A DNA stretch of 10,417 nucleotides, taken from Sedimenticola sp. (GTDB taxonomy: Bacteria; Pseudomonadota; Gammaproteobacteria; Chromatiales; Chromatiaceae). The notes under the pieces are model-generated. The model did not search any database. It was not told the DNA's origin and worked only from the letters and a program-made list of their open reading frames with translations. Below, one piece after another: positions 1 through 7,436 of the stretch; within the stretch, counting starts at the first letter, position 1; each line of letters begins with the position of its first letter. The stretch lies in the NCBI GenBank assembly GCA_030590525.1, contig JAUUYI010000044.1, forward strand, positions 1 through 10,417, given 5' to 3'. The position numbers were made by a program, and so were the translations under genes.

Positions 1-113
1 AAGTTGGCTAGGGGCGCCGGCTTGCTCTCTTGCTTCGACTCTGCATACAGGGACAGCAGGGAAAAGGGGGTGTGCTGATTGCGCAAATTTGTGAATTATC
101 CAAAAAGTGGAGC

Positions 114-167
114 GGGAGTAATGAGAAACAGCAATAAAGTGGGAGTAATGGACAACAGCAATAATAA
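114..167 (+). repeat. 27-bp in-frame tandem duplication carrying two ribosome site/ATG modules
   Basis: Two adjacent 27-base units (114-140 and 141-167) match at 21 of 27 positions. Each begins with GGGAGTAATG, so each copy has its own GGGAG Shine-Dalgarno sequence and ATG (121 and 148). Both ATGs are in the same frame and lead into the DSF synthase. The unit is nine codons long, so the duplication keeps the frame. It creates two possible protein starts nine residues apart. Whether one or both are used cannot be decided from sequence. The duplication itself is directly visible. Confidence 0.8.
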
Positions 168-1044
168 GAGCATAGTCCGTATGCAGCATATGAATCTGGA
201 ATTCGAGACGGAACGACAGCTGGTCTGGGCCGCTTTCAAATATCCTGGACGGCCATGCATGACCAGGGAGTTGCTTTTGGATGTAGGCCGGTCCCAGCAG
301 ATGATTGCCGAACGGGCCACCAGTGGTTATCAGCAGGGGCTGCAGTCCCGATTGAAATATCAGGTGCTTTGTTCAGATCTACCCGGGGTATTCAATCTGG
401 GGGGGGATCTGGCTCATTTCATCGACCTGATCCGGGCTGGGGAGAGGGGTTTCCTGTTGGACTATGCAACTGCCTGTATCGATATCCTGTATCAGACCGC
501 CACCAGTTATGGCATCCCTTTTACGACTATTGCTCTGGTTCAGGGTGAGACACTGGGCGGGGGATTTGAGGCTGCTCTGTCAGCCAATGTCCTGATCGCT
601 GAGCGAGGGGCCAGGTTTGGTTTTCCGGAGACCGTTTTCGGGATGTTTCCCGGGATGGGCGCCTTCAGCTTTCTGGCCCGCCGTATCGCGCCCGCACTGG
701 CCCGGCGCATCATCGCCAGCGGCAGGGTATACACTGCTGAGGAACTCTATGAAATGGGGGTTGTAGATGTCCTGGCAGCCGATGGTGAAGGGCGTGAGGC
801 AGTCTATGAGTACATCCAGCATCAGCGCCATCGCAGTGGTGGTTTCCAGGCGCTGGACCGGGTGTTCGAGCAGTTTAATCCACTTACTTATAAGGAACTG
901 CAGGATACGATAAATCTCTGGGTGGATACGGCGATGGAATTGTCAGAGAAAAATATCCGTCTGATGGAGTATCTGGTGCGAGCACAGCAAAAGAACTGGG
1001 GTGGCACCGCAGAGAGATCCTCACAGCTCTCTCTGGTTGGTTGA
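148..1044 (+). CDS. rpfF: RpfF-type DSF synthase (crotonase superfamily)
   Basis: This is a cytoplasmic enoyl-CoA hydratase/isomerase-fold enzyme of the RpfF family. That family dehydrates 3-hydroxyacyl-ACP to the cis-2-enoyl-ACP and releases the free fatty acid, the diffusible signal factor DSF. With the ATG at 148 the protein has 298 residues, close to Xanthomonas RpfF (about 289). Visible motifs are FNLGGDL (oxyanion-hole region, about 82-88), ALVQGETLGGGFEAAL with Glu141, and FPETVF with Glu161, followed by FPGMGAFSFLARR. These two glutamates are the family's catalytic pair and fall on the Xanthomonas numbers with this start. The C-terminal WVDTAMEL...RLMEYLVRAQ is also family-typical. 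The frame is open from a TTG at 79, and an ATG at 121 has an equally good GGGAG ribosome site, so a 307-residue form is possible. It converges on the rpfC-like kinase gene, the classical partner. The family call is firm; the exact signal produced cannot be read from sequence. Confidence 0.93.
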   Translation: MDNSNNKSIVRMQHMNLEFETERQLVWAAFKYPGRPCMTRELLLDVGRSQQMIAERATSGYQQGLQSRLKYQVLCSDLPGVFNLGGDLAHFIDLIRAGERGFLLDYATACIDILYQTATSYGIPFTTIALVQGETLGGGFEAALSANVLIAERGARFGFPETVFGMFPGMGAFSFLARRIAPALARRIIASGRVYTAEELYEMGVVDVLAADGEGREAVYEYIQHQRHRSGGFQALDRVFEQFNPLTYKELQDTINLWVDTAMELSEKNIRLMEYLVRAQQKNWGGTAERSSQLSLVG

Positions 1045-1087
1045 GTCGAGTGGTCGAGAGGAAAGCCAGTTTCCCGTTACTGAACGG

Positions 1088-3646
1088 TCAACTTTCGGAG
1101 TGACCGCGTTTTGGGCGCAGCACTTCAGTCAGGGCAGCCCGGGCACGCTCCCAGGCGCTGTTCACCGCGTTGACGTGGCTGTTGCAGGTGAGAGCGAGTT
1201 GCTTGTCGGTGAGCCGCTCGCTCTCCCTCGCCAGGCTCGACAGCTCACACAGGCCAAGATTGAGAGCAGAGCCCTTGAGAGCGTGCATCAGTTCCCGAAA
1301 GCGGGTGATGTCACCATTGGATAGGGCGTCTGACATCCCCTGGATCAGCCGCTTTGAATCCCTTGTCAGGTTGTCCAGCAACTGTGGTAGAAAATCGCTG
1401 TCAGGTGCCAGTTCGATGATCTCACCGAGGATATCCAGGTCAATTACCGGGGTTCTGCCGGGCTCTGGTGCCGACTTCTGCAGCGGGAGGATGGGAGACG
1501 GCTGGTGCAGTCCATCAGCCACCATGGAGATCATCTCTAATAGTCGGGTTGTAGAGATGGGTTTGGTCAGGAAGTACTGGATGCCCGCCTCCTCGCATTG
1601 GGCACGGGCATCCACGGTGGCATTGGCAGTCAGCATTACGAACGGTATCGCATCCTCGCCGGGGTGGGCGAAACGGTATGTCCGGTAGGTATCGATACCA
1701 CCCAGTCGTGGCATCTCCATGTCAACGATGGCCAGATCATAGTGATCCTTCTCTAACGCATCCAGTACCTCCATGCCATCCATTACCAGCCGGTGGGTGA
1801 GACCGGCCCGCTCAAGGATGCGGCTGATTACCATCCGGTTGATGCTGTTATCCTCTGCAACCAGGATCTGCAATGGATGTTGGATGCGCTGCTCACGGAT
1901 AAAGTGATCGGACAGATCGATGATGCCGTCATCTTCAAACCCGCCGGCACGGGAGGAGTGGAGGGCATTGAATAACAATGCCTTTTCGAACGGCTCCTGA
2001 AGGGTATAGACAGGATTCGGGATTCGTCTGGTGTCCGGTGCCATACTCCCCTCGGGTGAGACGATGAGGATCTTGATCTCTGGCAGGGAGAGTTCGGGTC
2101 CCAGTGACTGAAGCAGGTTTCTGGCATCCTCACTCACTGGCAGAGGGTCGAATATGATCACCTCGAATGGCTGGCCTTGACTGGAGTTTTTGATCAGGCT
2201 CCGCAGTGCATCCCTGGGCGAGGAGACATCCTGATAGGGTACGCCCCAGCCAGTCAGGCTATGGGATACTTCGGTTTCGGCCCCCGGCTGCTGGCACAGG
2301 CGCAGCACACGACAGCCCTGCACCGTCAGCATCTCTTCCTCGTCTACCAGTTCCGCCTGCTGTGGGAGGTCGATGTCGAACCAGAAGGTAGTGCCGATGC
2401 CGGGAGTGCTTTGCAGTCCGATGCGTCCACCCATCAGTTCCACCAGTTGTCTGGCGATAGAGGTGCCGAGCCCGGTTCCACCATAGCGGCGGGTAGTGCT
2501 CTCATCCGCCTGAGTGAAGTTATCGAAGATATGCGGCTGGACCGCATTCGATATACCAATGCCGGTGTCCACCACCTCAAAGCGGATCAGCGATAATCTC
2601 TTTGCCTCACGAATCTGATGACAGCGCAGTTCCACCGTCCCTTTTTCGGTGAATTTGATGGCGTTGCCAATCAGGTTGATTAGTACCTGACGCAGGTGAT
2701 GCGGATCACCGATCAGTCGGAACGGGGTATCCAGACCGATGGTCGAGAGCAGTCGCAGCCCCTTCTGTTCCGCTTCCGGGGAGAACATCCCGATGGTAGT
2801 GTTGATTAGCCTGTGCAGGTCAAAATTGGTCTGTTCCAGCTCCAGTTTCCCCGCCTCTATCTTGGAGATGTCCAGGATATTATCGATCAGCCTCAGCAGA
2901 ACATGGCTGGAGGCATCGATGGTTTCCAGGTAACGCCGCTCTTCTGGGCCCATATCGCAACTTTTGAGCAGTTCACCGGTCCCGATGATGCCATTGAGCG
3001 GGGTACGGATCTCGTGGCTCATCCTGGCCAGAAACGTGCTCTTGGCTCGAGTGGCTTCCTCTGCCCGCTCGCGTTCCGCCTTGAGACGTCGGATCAGCAC
3101 AGCGGTGTAGCCGGGGAGAACGGCCATAGCCACCAGCAGGCCCATGGCGATCGGCATGTGGGTGGCCCAGTAGTCACTGAGCAGCAGGGCACTCCCGAAG
3201 CCCAGCAGTGACAATACAGTCGCCAGGTAGAGGTAGCGTTCGCCGTAGCGAAAACCGTTGCCCATGGTGATCCAGAGACAACCGGCCCACCAGGGAGCGC
3301 CAACCACTCCGGTAGCGATCATGGCGATGCTGAAAGAGCCGATGTCGACGAAGATCCCCGCTATGATCCTGGCCGGGGAGGCGGTAGGCCAGATAATAAT
3401 CGAGAGCAGGAACAGCAGGGCCAGGAAAAAGTGTACACTGAATATCAGGATCCCCGATTCCAGCAGCGGCTTGTGGTCGTTCGTATGGTGGCTGACGACG
3501 GATAGATAACAGAGAATTATGACCAGGATGATGATGCGCAGTAGTGCCTGCTCGAACTCTATGCTGGAATATTTCTTCAAGCGCTGTTGCACTGGGGTGG
3601 AAGCAGCACTCAAATAATGGATAATTCTTGCTGGGAAGTTACGCAT
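1088..3646 (-). CDS. rpfC: RpfC-type hybrid sensor histidine kinase (TM-HisKA-HATPase-degenerate REC-REC-Hpt)
   Basis: This is an 852-residue inner-membrane kinase, likely the DSF receptor for the RpfF product. A short basic N-terminus (about 1-32) precedes five or six hydrophobic segments between about 33 and 185. A coiled linker ([13 protein letters not shown]) follows. HisKA has [15 protein letters not shown] with phospho-accepting His211. The ATPase domain (about 305-428) has N-box Asn324/Asn328, Asp360 in DTGIGI, and GGTGLG. A true receiver (about 592-712) has Glu598/Asp599, phospho-acceptor Asp642, Thr673 and Lys695. A C-terminal Hpt domain has [12 protein letters not shown] with His788. 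Between ATPase and receiver, about 443-565, sits a second receiver-like fold without the acidic pair or the lysine. Xanthomonas RpfC (about 726 residues) lacks such an insert, as far as I recall. The gene converges on rpfF. The ATG at 3646 has no clear ribosome site. In Xanthomonas the output is RpfG, which is not encoded here. Confidence 0.88.
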   Translation of the reverse strand: MRNFPARIIHYLSAASTPVQQRLKKYSSIEFEQALLRIIILVIILCYLSVVSHHTNDHKPLLESGILIFSVHFFLALLFLLSIIIWPTASPARIIAGIFVDIGSFSIAMIATGVVGAPWWAGCLWITMGNGFRYGERYLYLATVLSLLGFGSALLLSDYWATHMPIAMGLLVAMAVLPGYTAVLIRRLKAERERAEEATRAKSTFLARMSHEIRTPLNGIIGTGELLKSCDMGPEERRYLETIDASSHVLLRLIDNILDISKIEAGKLELEQTNFDLHRLINTTIGMFSPEAEQKGLRLLSTIGLDTPFRLIGDPHHLRQVLINLIGNAIKFTEKGTVELRCHQIREAKRLSLIRFEVVDTGIGISNAVQPHIFDNFTQADESTTRRYGGTGLGTSIARQLVELMGGRIGLQSTPGIGTTFWFDIDLPQQAELVDEEEMLTVQGCRVLRLCQQPGAETEVSHSLTGWGVPYQDVSSPRDALRSLIKNSSQGQPFEVIIFDPLPVSEDARNLLQSLGPELSLPEIKILIVSPEGSMAPDTRRIPNPVYTLQEPFEKALLFNALHSSRAGGFEDDGIIDLSDHFIREQRIQHPLQILVAEDNSINRMVISRILERAGLTHRLVMDGMEVLDALEKDHYDLAIVDMEMPRLGGIDTYRTYRFAHPGEDAIPFVMLTANATVDARAQCEEAGIQYFLTKPISTTRLLEMISMVADGLHQPSPILPLQKSAPEPGRTPVIDLDILGEIIELAPDSDFLPQLLDNLTRDSKRLIQGMSDALSNGDITRFRELMHALKGSALNLGLCELSSLARESERLTDKQLALTCNSHVNAVNSAWERARAALTEVLRPKRGHSES

Positions 3647-3803
3647 GTTTTATGGGCAGTAAAACTACCTTGATAACTCGGGTTGTGCAGCTATTGCCAC
3701 AGCAATGGATGAGGTCTCTTTACAATAGGTAGATGAGTGATCATCCAGTTTTCAAGAGCTTTTTGAAAAACAACTCGATAAATCCAAATTTACCAGGGCA
3801 GCT
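3647..3803. other. divergent intergenic region between rpfC-like kinase and acyl carrier protein genes
   Basis: This 157-base gap must hold the promoters for both the leftward kinase gene and the rightward ACP-KAS pair. A TACAAT hexamer at 3721-3726 is a good -10 match for the rightward unit. Its nearest -35-like element, TTGCCA (3694-3699), is 21 bases away, which is too far. TTGATA (3670-3675) with TATTGC 16 bases later is another weak candidate. A short open frame from 3733 overlaps the ACP gene in another frame and is not a gene. No strong hairpin or operator stands out. Confidence 0.5.
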
Positions 3804-4052
3804 ATGGAACAACAGGAAATCTATCCCGCGATCGTCAAGGCTATCGCGACCCAGAAACGTCTGGATCCTTCTCGGGTATCCATCGATTCCACGTTACAGG
3901 AACTGGGAATTTCCTCCCTGGATGCGATCACCATTGTGTATGAAATTGAAGACCTTTTCGATATCGAGGTCGACAATGAAGAGCTGGAAAACCTCAAGAG
4001 TGTCCGCAATATAGTGGACGGTATCACGAAACTGGTCCAGGCCAAAAGCTGA
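3804..4052 (+). CDS. acyl carrier protein
   Basis: This is an 82-residue acidic four-helix carrier protein that would hold acyl chains on a phosphopantetheine arm in the cytoplasm. The attachment motif is LGISSLDAITIVYEIE. Ser38 aligns with the modified serine of the usual DSL motif, and the preceding Asp is replaced by Ser37. The following helix II is rich in acidic residues (EIEDLFDIEVDNEELE), as partner synthases require. The ATG is preceded by a weak AGGG at 3795-3798, five bases away. The stop codon lies 3 bases before the GTG of the ketoacyl synthase, so the two are probably one operon with coupled translation. It does not look like the housekeeping AcpP, which usually sits beside fabG/fabF and keeps DSL. 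A specialised ACP is therefore likely. It is divergent from the rpfC-like gene across a 157-base gap. Confidence 0.9.
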   Translation: MEQQEIYPAIVKAIATQKRLDPSRVSIDSTLQELGISSLDAITIVYEIEDLFDIEVDNEELENLKSVRNIVDGITKLVQAKS

Positions 4053-4055
4053 ATA

Positions 4056-5261
4056 GTGGCGAGGCGAGTCGTCATTTCCGGGCTGGGAACTGTATCTGCC
4101 CTGGGTCAGGGGAGGCGGAAATTCTGGGATGCACTGATCACCGGCAGCCCCGGGATCCGTGCGTTGCAGGGTTTTTCCGGGAGAGATATAAAGATCCCGA
4201 TCGGGGCTCAGCTGGTGGAATTCGACGCCGACGCCCATTTTTCATCATCGGATCTGCCTTTGCTGGACCGCCACAGCCAGTTTGCGCTGGTGGCAGCCAG
4301 AGAGGCGGTGGCAGATGCTGGATTGACCCCGTCGGAGTTGCATACAGGCGGGGCTGTGATCGCTACCGGCTGTGGCGGGAAGGAGACCGACGAGGAGACC
4401 TATTTTCGCCTCTACAAAGAGGGGAAGCGACGGGTCCATCCCCTTACCATACCCCGTGGGATGCCGAGTGCGGCTGCCAGCCAGGTCAGTATGCAACTGG
4501 GTGTGGCTGGCCCGGTTTTTACCGTCTCCAGCGCCTGCGCCTCTTCCAACCACGCTGTGGCCCAGGCAGCCATGATGATCCAGAGTGGTCTTGTGGAGGT
4601 CGTGATCGCGGGGGGAAGCGATGCCCCTTTTACCTATGGGCTGCTGAAATCGTGGGAGGCGATGCGTGTGCTCAGTGCCGACAACTGTCGCCCTTTCTCT
4701 GCCGATCGCAGTGGTCTGGTGCTGGGAGAGGGTGCCGGAATTGTGGTGCTGGAATCTCTGGAACATGCCCGCCAGCGGGGTGCGGCGATATACGCGGAAC
4801 TGGCCGGATTCGGCATGTCGGCGGACGCAGGTCATATCACTGACCCCTCAGCGGACGGGGCTGCCCGGGCAATCCTGTCTGCACTGGATAGAGCGGCCGT
4901 GGCGCCGGAGAGGATCGACTATGTCAATGCGCACGGCACCGGGACCCAGGCCAACGACGTGACCGAGACCCGTGCCCTGCGGCAGGTGTTTGGTGCCCAC
5001 GCAGACCAGCTTGCGGTCTCTTCCACCAAGTCGATGCACGGCCATGCCCTGGGCGCGTCTGGTGGGCTGGAGCTGGTGGCCACGGTGCTGGCACTGAAAG
5101 CAGGTCTATTGCCGCCCACGGCCAATTTTACCCGCCCTGGAGAGGGATGCGACCTGGATTATCTCCCCAATCAGGCCCGTGAGCAGGATATCGAATGGGC
5201 GATCTCCAACTCCTTCGCCTTTGGTGGCTTGAATGCGGTACTGGCAGTACGGCGCATCTAA
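4056..5261 (+). CDS. beta-ketoacyl-ACP synthase, KAS II (FabF) type
   Basis: This 401-residue thiolase-fold condensing enzyme would join malonyl-ACP to an acyl chain, giving a 3-ketoacyl-ACP lengthened by two carbons. The N-terminus RRVVISGLGTVSALG is canonical for KAS I/II and supports the GTG start at 4056. The nucleophile is Cys161 in SSACASSNHA. The two catalytic histidines are His293 (NAHGTGTQAND) and His328 (STKSMHGHALGASGG, with Lys325). The glycine-rich end SNSFAFGGLNAVL is also typical. All active-site residues are present, so it should be a true synthase, not a chain-length factor. It lies 3 bases after the acyl carrier protein gene and probably elongates chains on that protein. The pair recalls nodulation or polyketide-like ACP/KAS modules. 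Because it neighbours the rpf genes it may feed DSF synthesis, which is inference. No dedicated ketoreductase, dehydratase or thioesterase is nearby. Confidence 0.92.
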   Translation: MARRVVISGLGTVSALGQGRRKFWDALITGSPGIRALQGFSGRDIKIPIGAQLVEFDADAHFSSSDLPLLDRHSQFALVAAREAVADAGLTPSELHTGGAVIATGCGGKETDEETYFRLYKEGKRRVHPLTIPRGMPSAAASQVSMQLGVAGPVFTVSSACASSNHAVAQAAMMIQSGLVEVVIAGGSDAPFTYGLLKSWEAMRVLSADNCRPFSADRSGLVLGEGAGIVVLESLEHARQRGAAIYAELAGFGMSADAGHITDPSADGAARAILSALDRAAVAPERIDYVNAHGTGTQANDVTETRALRQVFGAHADQLAVSSTKSMHGHALGASGGLELVATVLALKAGLLPPTANFTRPGEGCDLDYLPNQAREQDIEWAISNSFAFGGLNAVLAVRRI

Positions 5262-5278
5262 CCCTTACTTCGAGCGCC

Positions 5279-6274
5279 TTACGCCTTTATTCGTGCCTCT
5301 ACCCGGGCAGCATCGATAAACGCCTGGTCGACTTCCCGGGGATAGAGGGGCCAGATTTCGTTCACCCGGCTCGCATGATAACGGGCCTGTCGTTGCAACC
5401 ATTTTCGGGTCAGATCCTCCAGGTTCTGCAGTGTGAGCAGACTGGGGGAGGTCCAGGCCAGGTAGTCGGAAACCAGCGCGTTGGCGTAACGATCGCTCCA
5501 GCCCCTCCGCAGCAGCAACTCGGGAAACTGCGCCGGCTCGAGTGTGCGGCCGCTCAGTGACGGGGCGGTTTCCACCACTCCGCCTGTCCCATATCCCGCT
5601 GCATCCCGTTCGAACCATTGGCCAACAGCATGCCCGGACTCGATCTGCACCAGTCGCTTAAGGGCGCTCGTGTGGGGAAGTGGATTGACCTCCTTCGGGT
5701 GGGGAGGCCGGATCAAATCTGCGTCTTCCGAATCGAAGTCCCCATTCGAGGCGTCTGCGGCGTGCCACGACATACCCTGTTTCCGATCGCTCGGACGGAT
5801 GCCGCTGGCGAGCAATGCCAGGGGAAGCCGCTGGCTCCCATCAAGCAGCCAGAACTCGTGACGATCCTGCAGCGAGAACGGTATCTCCACCTGTTTCCCC
5901 TCCAGGGCATCGATGAGCAAATCCACCTTTTTCAGCATACTGCTGAGATCGAGTAGCGGGTTGGCAGGGACCCTCTGCAACCCTTGCTGCTGTGACCAGA
6001 TTCCAAATCGCAGGTATTGGTAGGTCACAGGTCCAGGTGTGACGGCACCCCACATATCATCTGGTCTGGCCGCTCTGATCTGAATCTCCCAGTCCCTCCC
6101 ATCCAGGCTGATGGCGCGGCTGGAATGGAGTTGCAGCACCTTAATGATCCCTCTGAAGGGGTTGAGCCGGCGAATGGCGTAGCAGCGATAGAGTGAGCGG
6201 TCAGACACCTGGATTCGTTCCTGGGATGGTCTATCATCGAAAGGGTGTGCAGCAAGGAAGTTGGCGATTGACAA
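5279..6274 (-). CDS. hypothetical protein, unrecognised family
   Basis: This is a 331-codon open frame on the minus strand that I do not recognise. The reading frame is bounded upstream by a stop only two codons before the TTG at 6274. The start must be that TTG or a later codon; a GTG at about 6208 with AGGAA upstream is an alternative, giving about 309 residues. There is no signal peptide or membrane segment. The protein looks soluble, with many Trp, Arg and Leu. A middle part (about 105-160) has alternating helices and the segment EFWLLDGSQRLPLALLAS. A low-complexity acidic stretch (about 175-195) leads to a C-terminal helical part with repeated aromatic residues (LVSDYLAWTSPSLL, RKWLQRQARYH). 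Its end is 17 bases from the end of the KAS gene (convergent), and it is divergent from the transporter gene. That it is a real gene rests on length and plausible protein-like composition. Confidence 0.6.
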   Translation of the reverse strand: MSIANFLAAHPFDDRPSQERIQVSDRSLYRCYAIRRLNPFRGIIKVLQLHSSRAISLDGRDWEIQIRAARPDDMWGAVTPGPVTYQYLRFGIWSQQQGLQRVPANPLLDLSSMLKKVDLLIDALEGKQVEIPFSLQDRHEFWLLDGSQRLPLALLASGIRPSDRKQGMSWHAADASNGDFDSEDADLIRPPHPKEVNPLPHTSALKRLVQIESGHAVGQWFERDAAGYGTGGVVETAPSLSGRTLEPAQFPELLLRRGWSDRYANALVSDYLAWTSPSLLTLQNLEDLTRKWLQRQARYHASRVNEIWPLYPREVDQAFIDAARVEARIKA

Positions 6275-6385
6275 ATTTCAATGCCAGGCTCTGATTAATA
6301 GCATACCATTTCACTCAACATAATTTCGGATGCGCTACAGGTGAGTTCTGTCTGCACGCCGTATGGATTTAGAGGAGACATGACG
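6275..6385. other. divergent intergenic region before the TDT transporter
   Basis: The region separates the leftward hypothetical gene from the rightward transporter. A consensus -35 hexamer TTGACA (6268-6273) overlaps the start of the hypothetical gene. The best -10-like sequence after it, GATTAA (6293-6298), is a weak match at a 19-base spacing. The clear signal is the AGGAG ribosome site at 6373-6377 that decides the transporter start at 6386. Confidence 0.4.
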
Positions 6386-7345
6386 ATGCACACGCCATCC
6401 AGACTCGAGAATTTTCCTATCTCATTTTTCGCCATGGTGATGGGGCTTGCCGGGTTCACCATCGCCTGGGAAAAGACCCAGCAGGCATTTGATCTCAACT
6501 TGAATGTGGACGGGGCTCTGATATCAATGACCGGGCTCGTGTTCCTGATTCTGCTGATATTCTATGGTGTTAAGCTGGTCCGTTATAAAGATGCTGTAAA
6601 AGCGGAACTGCACAATCCGATCAAGTTGAACTTTTTCCCGACCATCTCCATCAGTCTGATCCTCCTGTCGATCTGCTCACTGCATGTGTCACACTCGTTG
6701 AGTCATGTGCTGTGGTTCACCGGGACGGCTCTGCACCTGCTATTCACCTTCTATGTGATGGATGTGTGGATCCATCATGACAAGTTCGAGGTCCACCATA
6801 TCAACCCCGCCTGGTTTATTCCGGTAGTCGGTAATGTGCTGGTGCCTATCGCTGGTATGGAACTGGGGTATACGGAGCTCTCCTGGTTCTTTTTCAGTAT
6901 AGGAATGCTTTTCTGGCTGGTGCTGTTTGCCATCATCTTCTACCGGGTGCTGTTCCACAATCCACTCCCGGGCAAGTTGATGCCTACCTTCTTCATCCTC
7001 ATTGCCCCACCCGCAGTGGGATTTATCGCCTATATGAAGTTGACTGGCGAACTGGATGCCTTTGGGCGGATACTCTATTACTCAGGGTTATTTCTCACCC
7101 TGTTGCTTCTGACTCAGGCGAAAAGATTCAGCCAGCTCCAGTTTTTCCTCTCCTGGTGGGCCTACTCGTTTCCATTGGCGGCCATCACCGTGGCAACACT
7201 GTTGATGTACCAGATGACGGGAATACCCACCTTTGCGGTGCTCGGGCTGATTTTTCTGGGATTGTTGAGCATCATCGTAGTGTTTTTGCTCTATAGGACC
7301 CTCAAGGCGATCGGTTCCCACCAGATCTGTATGCCTGAAGGGTGA
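6386..7345 (+). CDS. SLAC1/TehA-type (TDT family) membrane transporter or anion channel
   Basis: This is a 319-residue inner-membrane protein with about ten hydrophobic helices, the size and topology of the tellurite-resistance/dicarboxylate transporter (TDT) family. That family includes bacterial TehA, the plant anion channel SLAC1, yeast malate permease Mae1 and the sulfite exporter Ssu1. Family-like signatures are RLENFPISFFAMVMGLAG at the N-terminus, NPAWFIPVVGNVLVP (about 140-154), PTFFILIAPPAVGF (about 200-213) and SWWAYSFPLAA (about 256-266). I chose the ATG at 6386 because AGGAG (6373-6377) lies eight bases upstream. The ATG at 6380 is too close to it, and the frame is also open from a GTG at 6341. 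The next gene downstream, 91 bases away on the same strand, encodes a diheme cytochrome. The substrate is unknown; sulfite or another sulfur-oxidation anion is a guess from context. Confidence 0.85.
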   Translation: MHTPSRLENFPISFFAMVMGLAGFTIAWEKTQQAFDLNLNVDGALISMTGLVFLILLIFYGVKLVRYKDAVKAELHNPIKLNFFPTISISLILLSICSLHVSHSLSHVLWFTGTALHLLFTFYVMDVWIHHDKFEVHHINPAWFIPVVGNVLVPIAGMELGYTELSWFFFSIGMLFWLVLFAIIFYRVLFHNPLPGKLMPTFFILIAPPAVGFIAYMKLTGELDAFGRILYYSGLFLTLLLLTQAKRFSQLQFFLSWWAYSFPLAAITVATLLMYQMTGIPTFAVLGLIFLGLLSIIVVFLLYRTLKAIGSHQICMPEG

Positions 7346-7436
7346 AACTTCTCATCCGGAGTTGAAACGGACCCCTTGTTTGTGCTTTTCTAGGCTCTGT
7401 CCATTTCGGATCGCATAAAAGGCGGGGAGAGGGTCC

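Noticed and set aside
1..113. Possible end of an upstream gene or promoter of the DSF synthase
   Set aside because: No convincing frame, hairpin or -35/-10 pair could be supported in this short edge segment; the TTG at 79 lacks a better case than the two later ATGs.
1170..1688. 172-codon open frame on + opposite the Hpt and receiver part of the kinase
   Set aside because: The minus-strand frame encodes intact receiver and Hpt domains; this frame is Ser/Arg-rich without any motif.
3694..3726. TTGCCA and TACAAT as a sigma-70 promoter for the ACP-KAS pair
   Set aside because: The hexamers match well but the 21-base spacing is outside the usual 16-18 range, so I did not list it as a promoter.
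3733..4014. 93-codon open frame from an ATG upstream of the acyl carrier protein
   Set aside because: Most of it overlaps the ACP gene in another frame and gives a basic, motif-free protein.
4245..4835. 196-codon open frame on - opposite the ketoacyl synthase
   Set aside because: Antisense to a gene with a complete catalytic triad; composition is His/Arg/Gly-rich as expected of a GC-rich shadow frame.
6268..6298. TTGACA with GATTAA as promoter for the transporter gene
   Set aside because: The -35 is perfect but the -10 matches only half the consensus at 19-base spacing.
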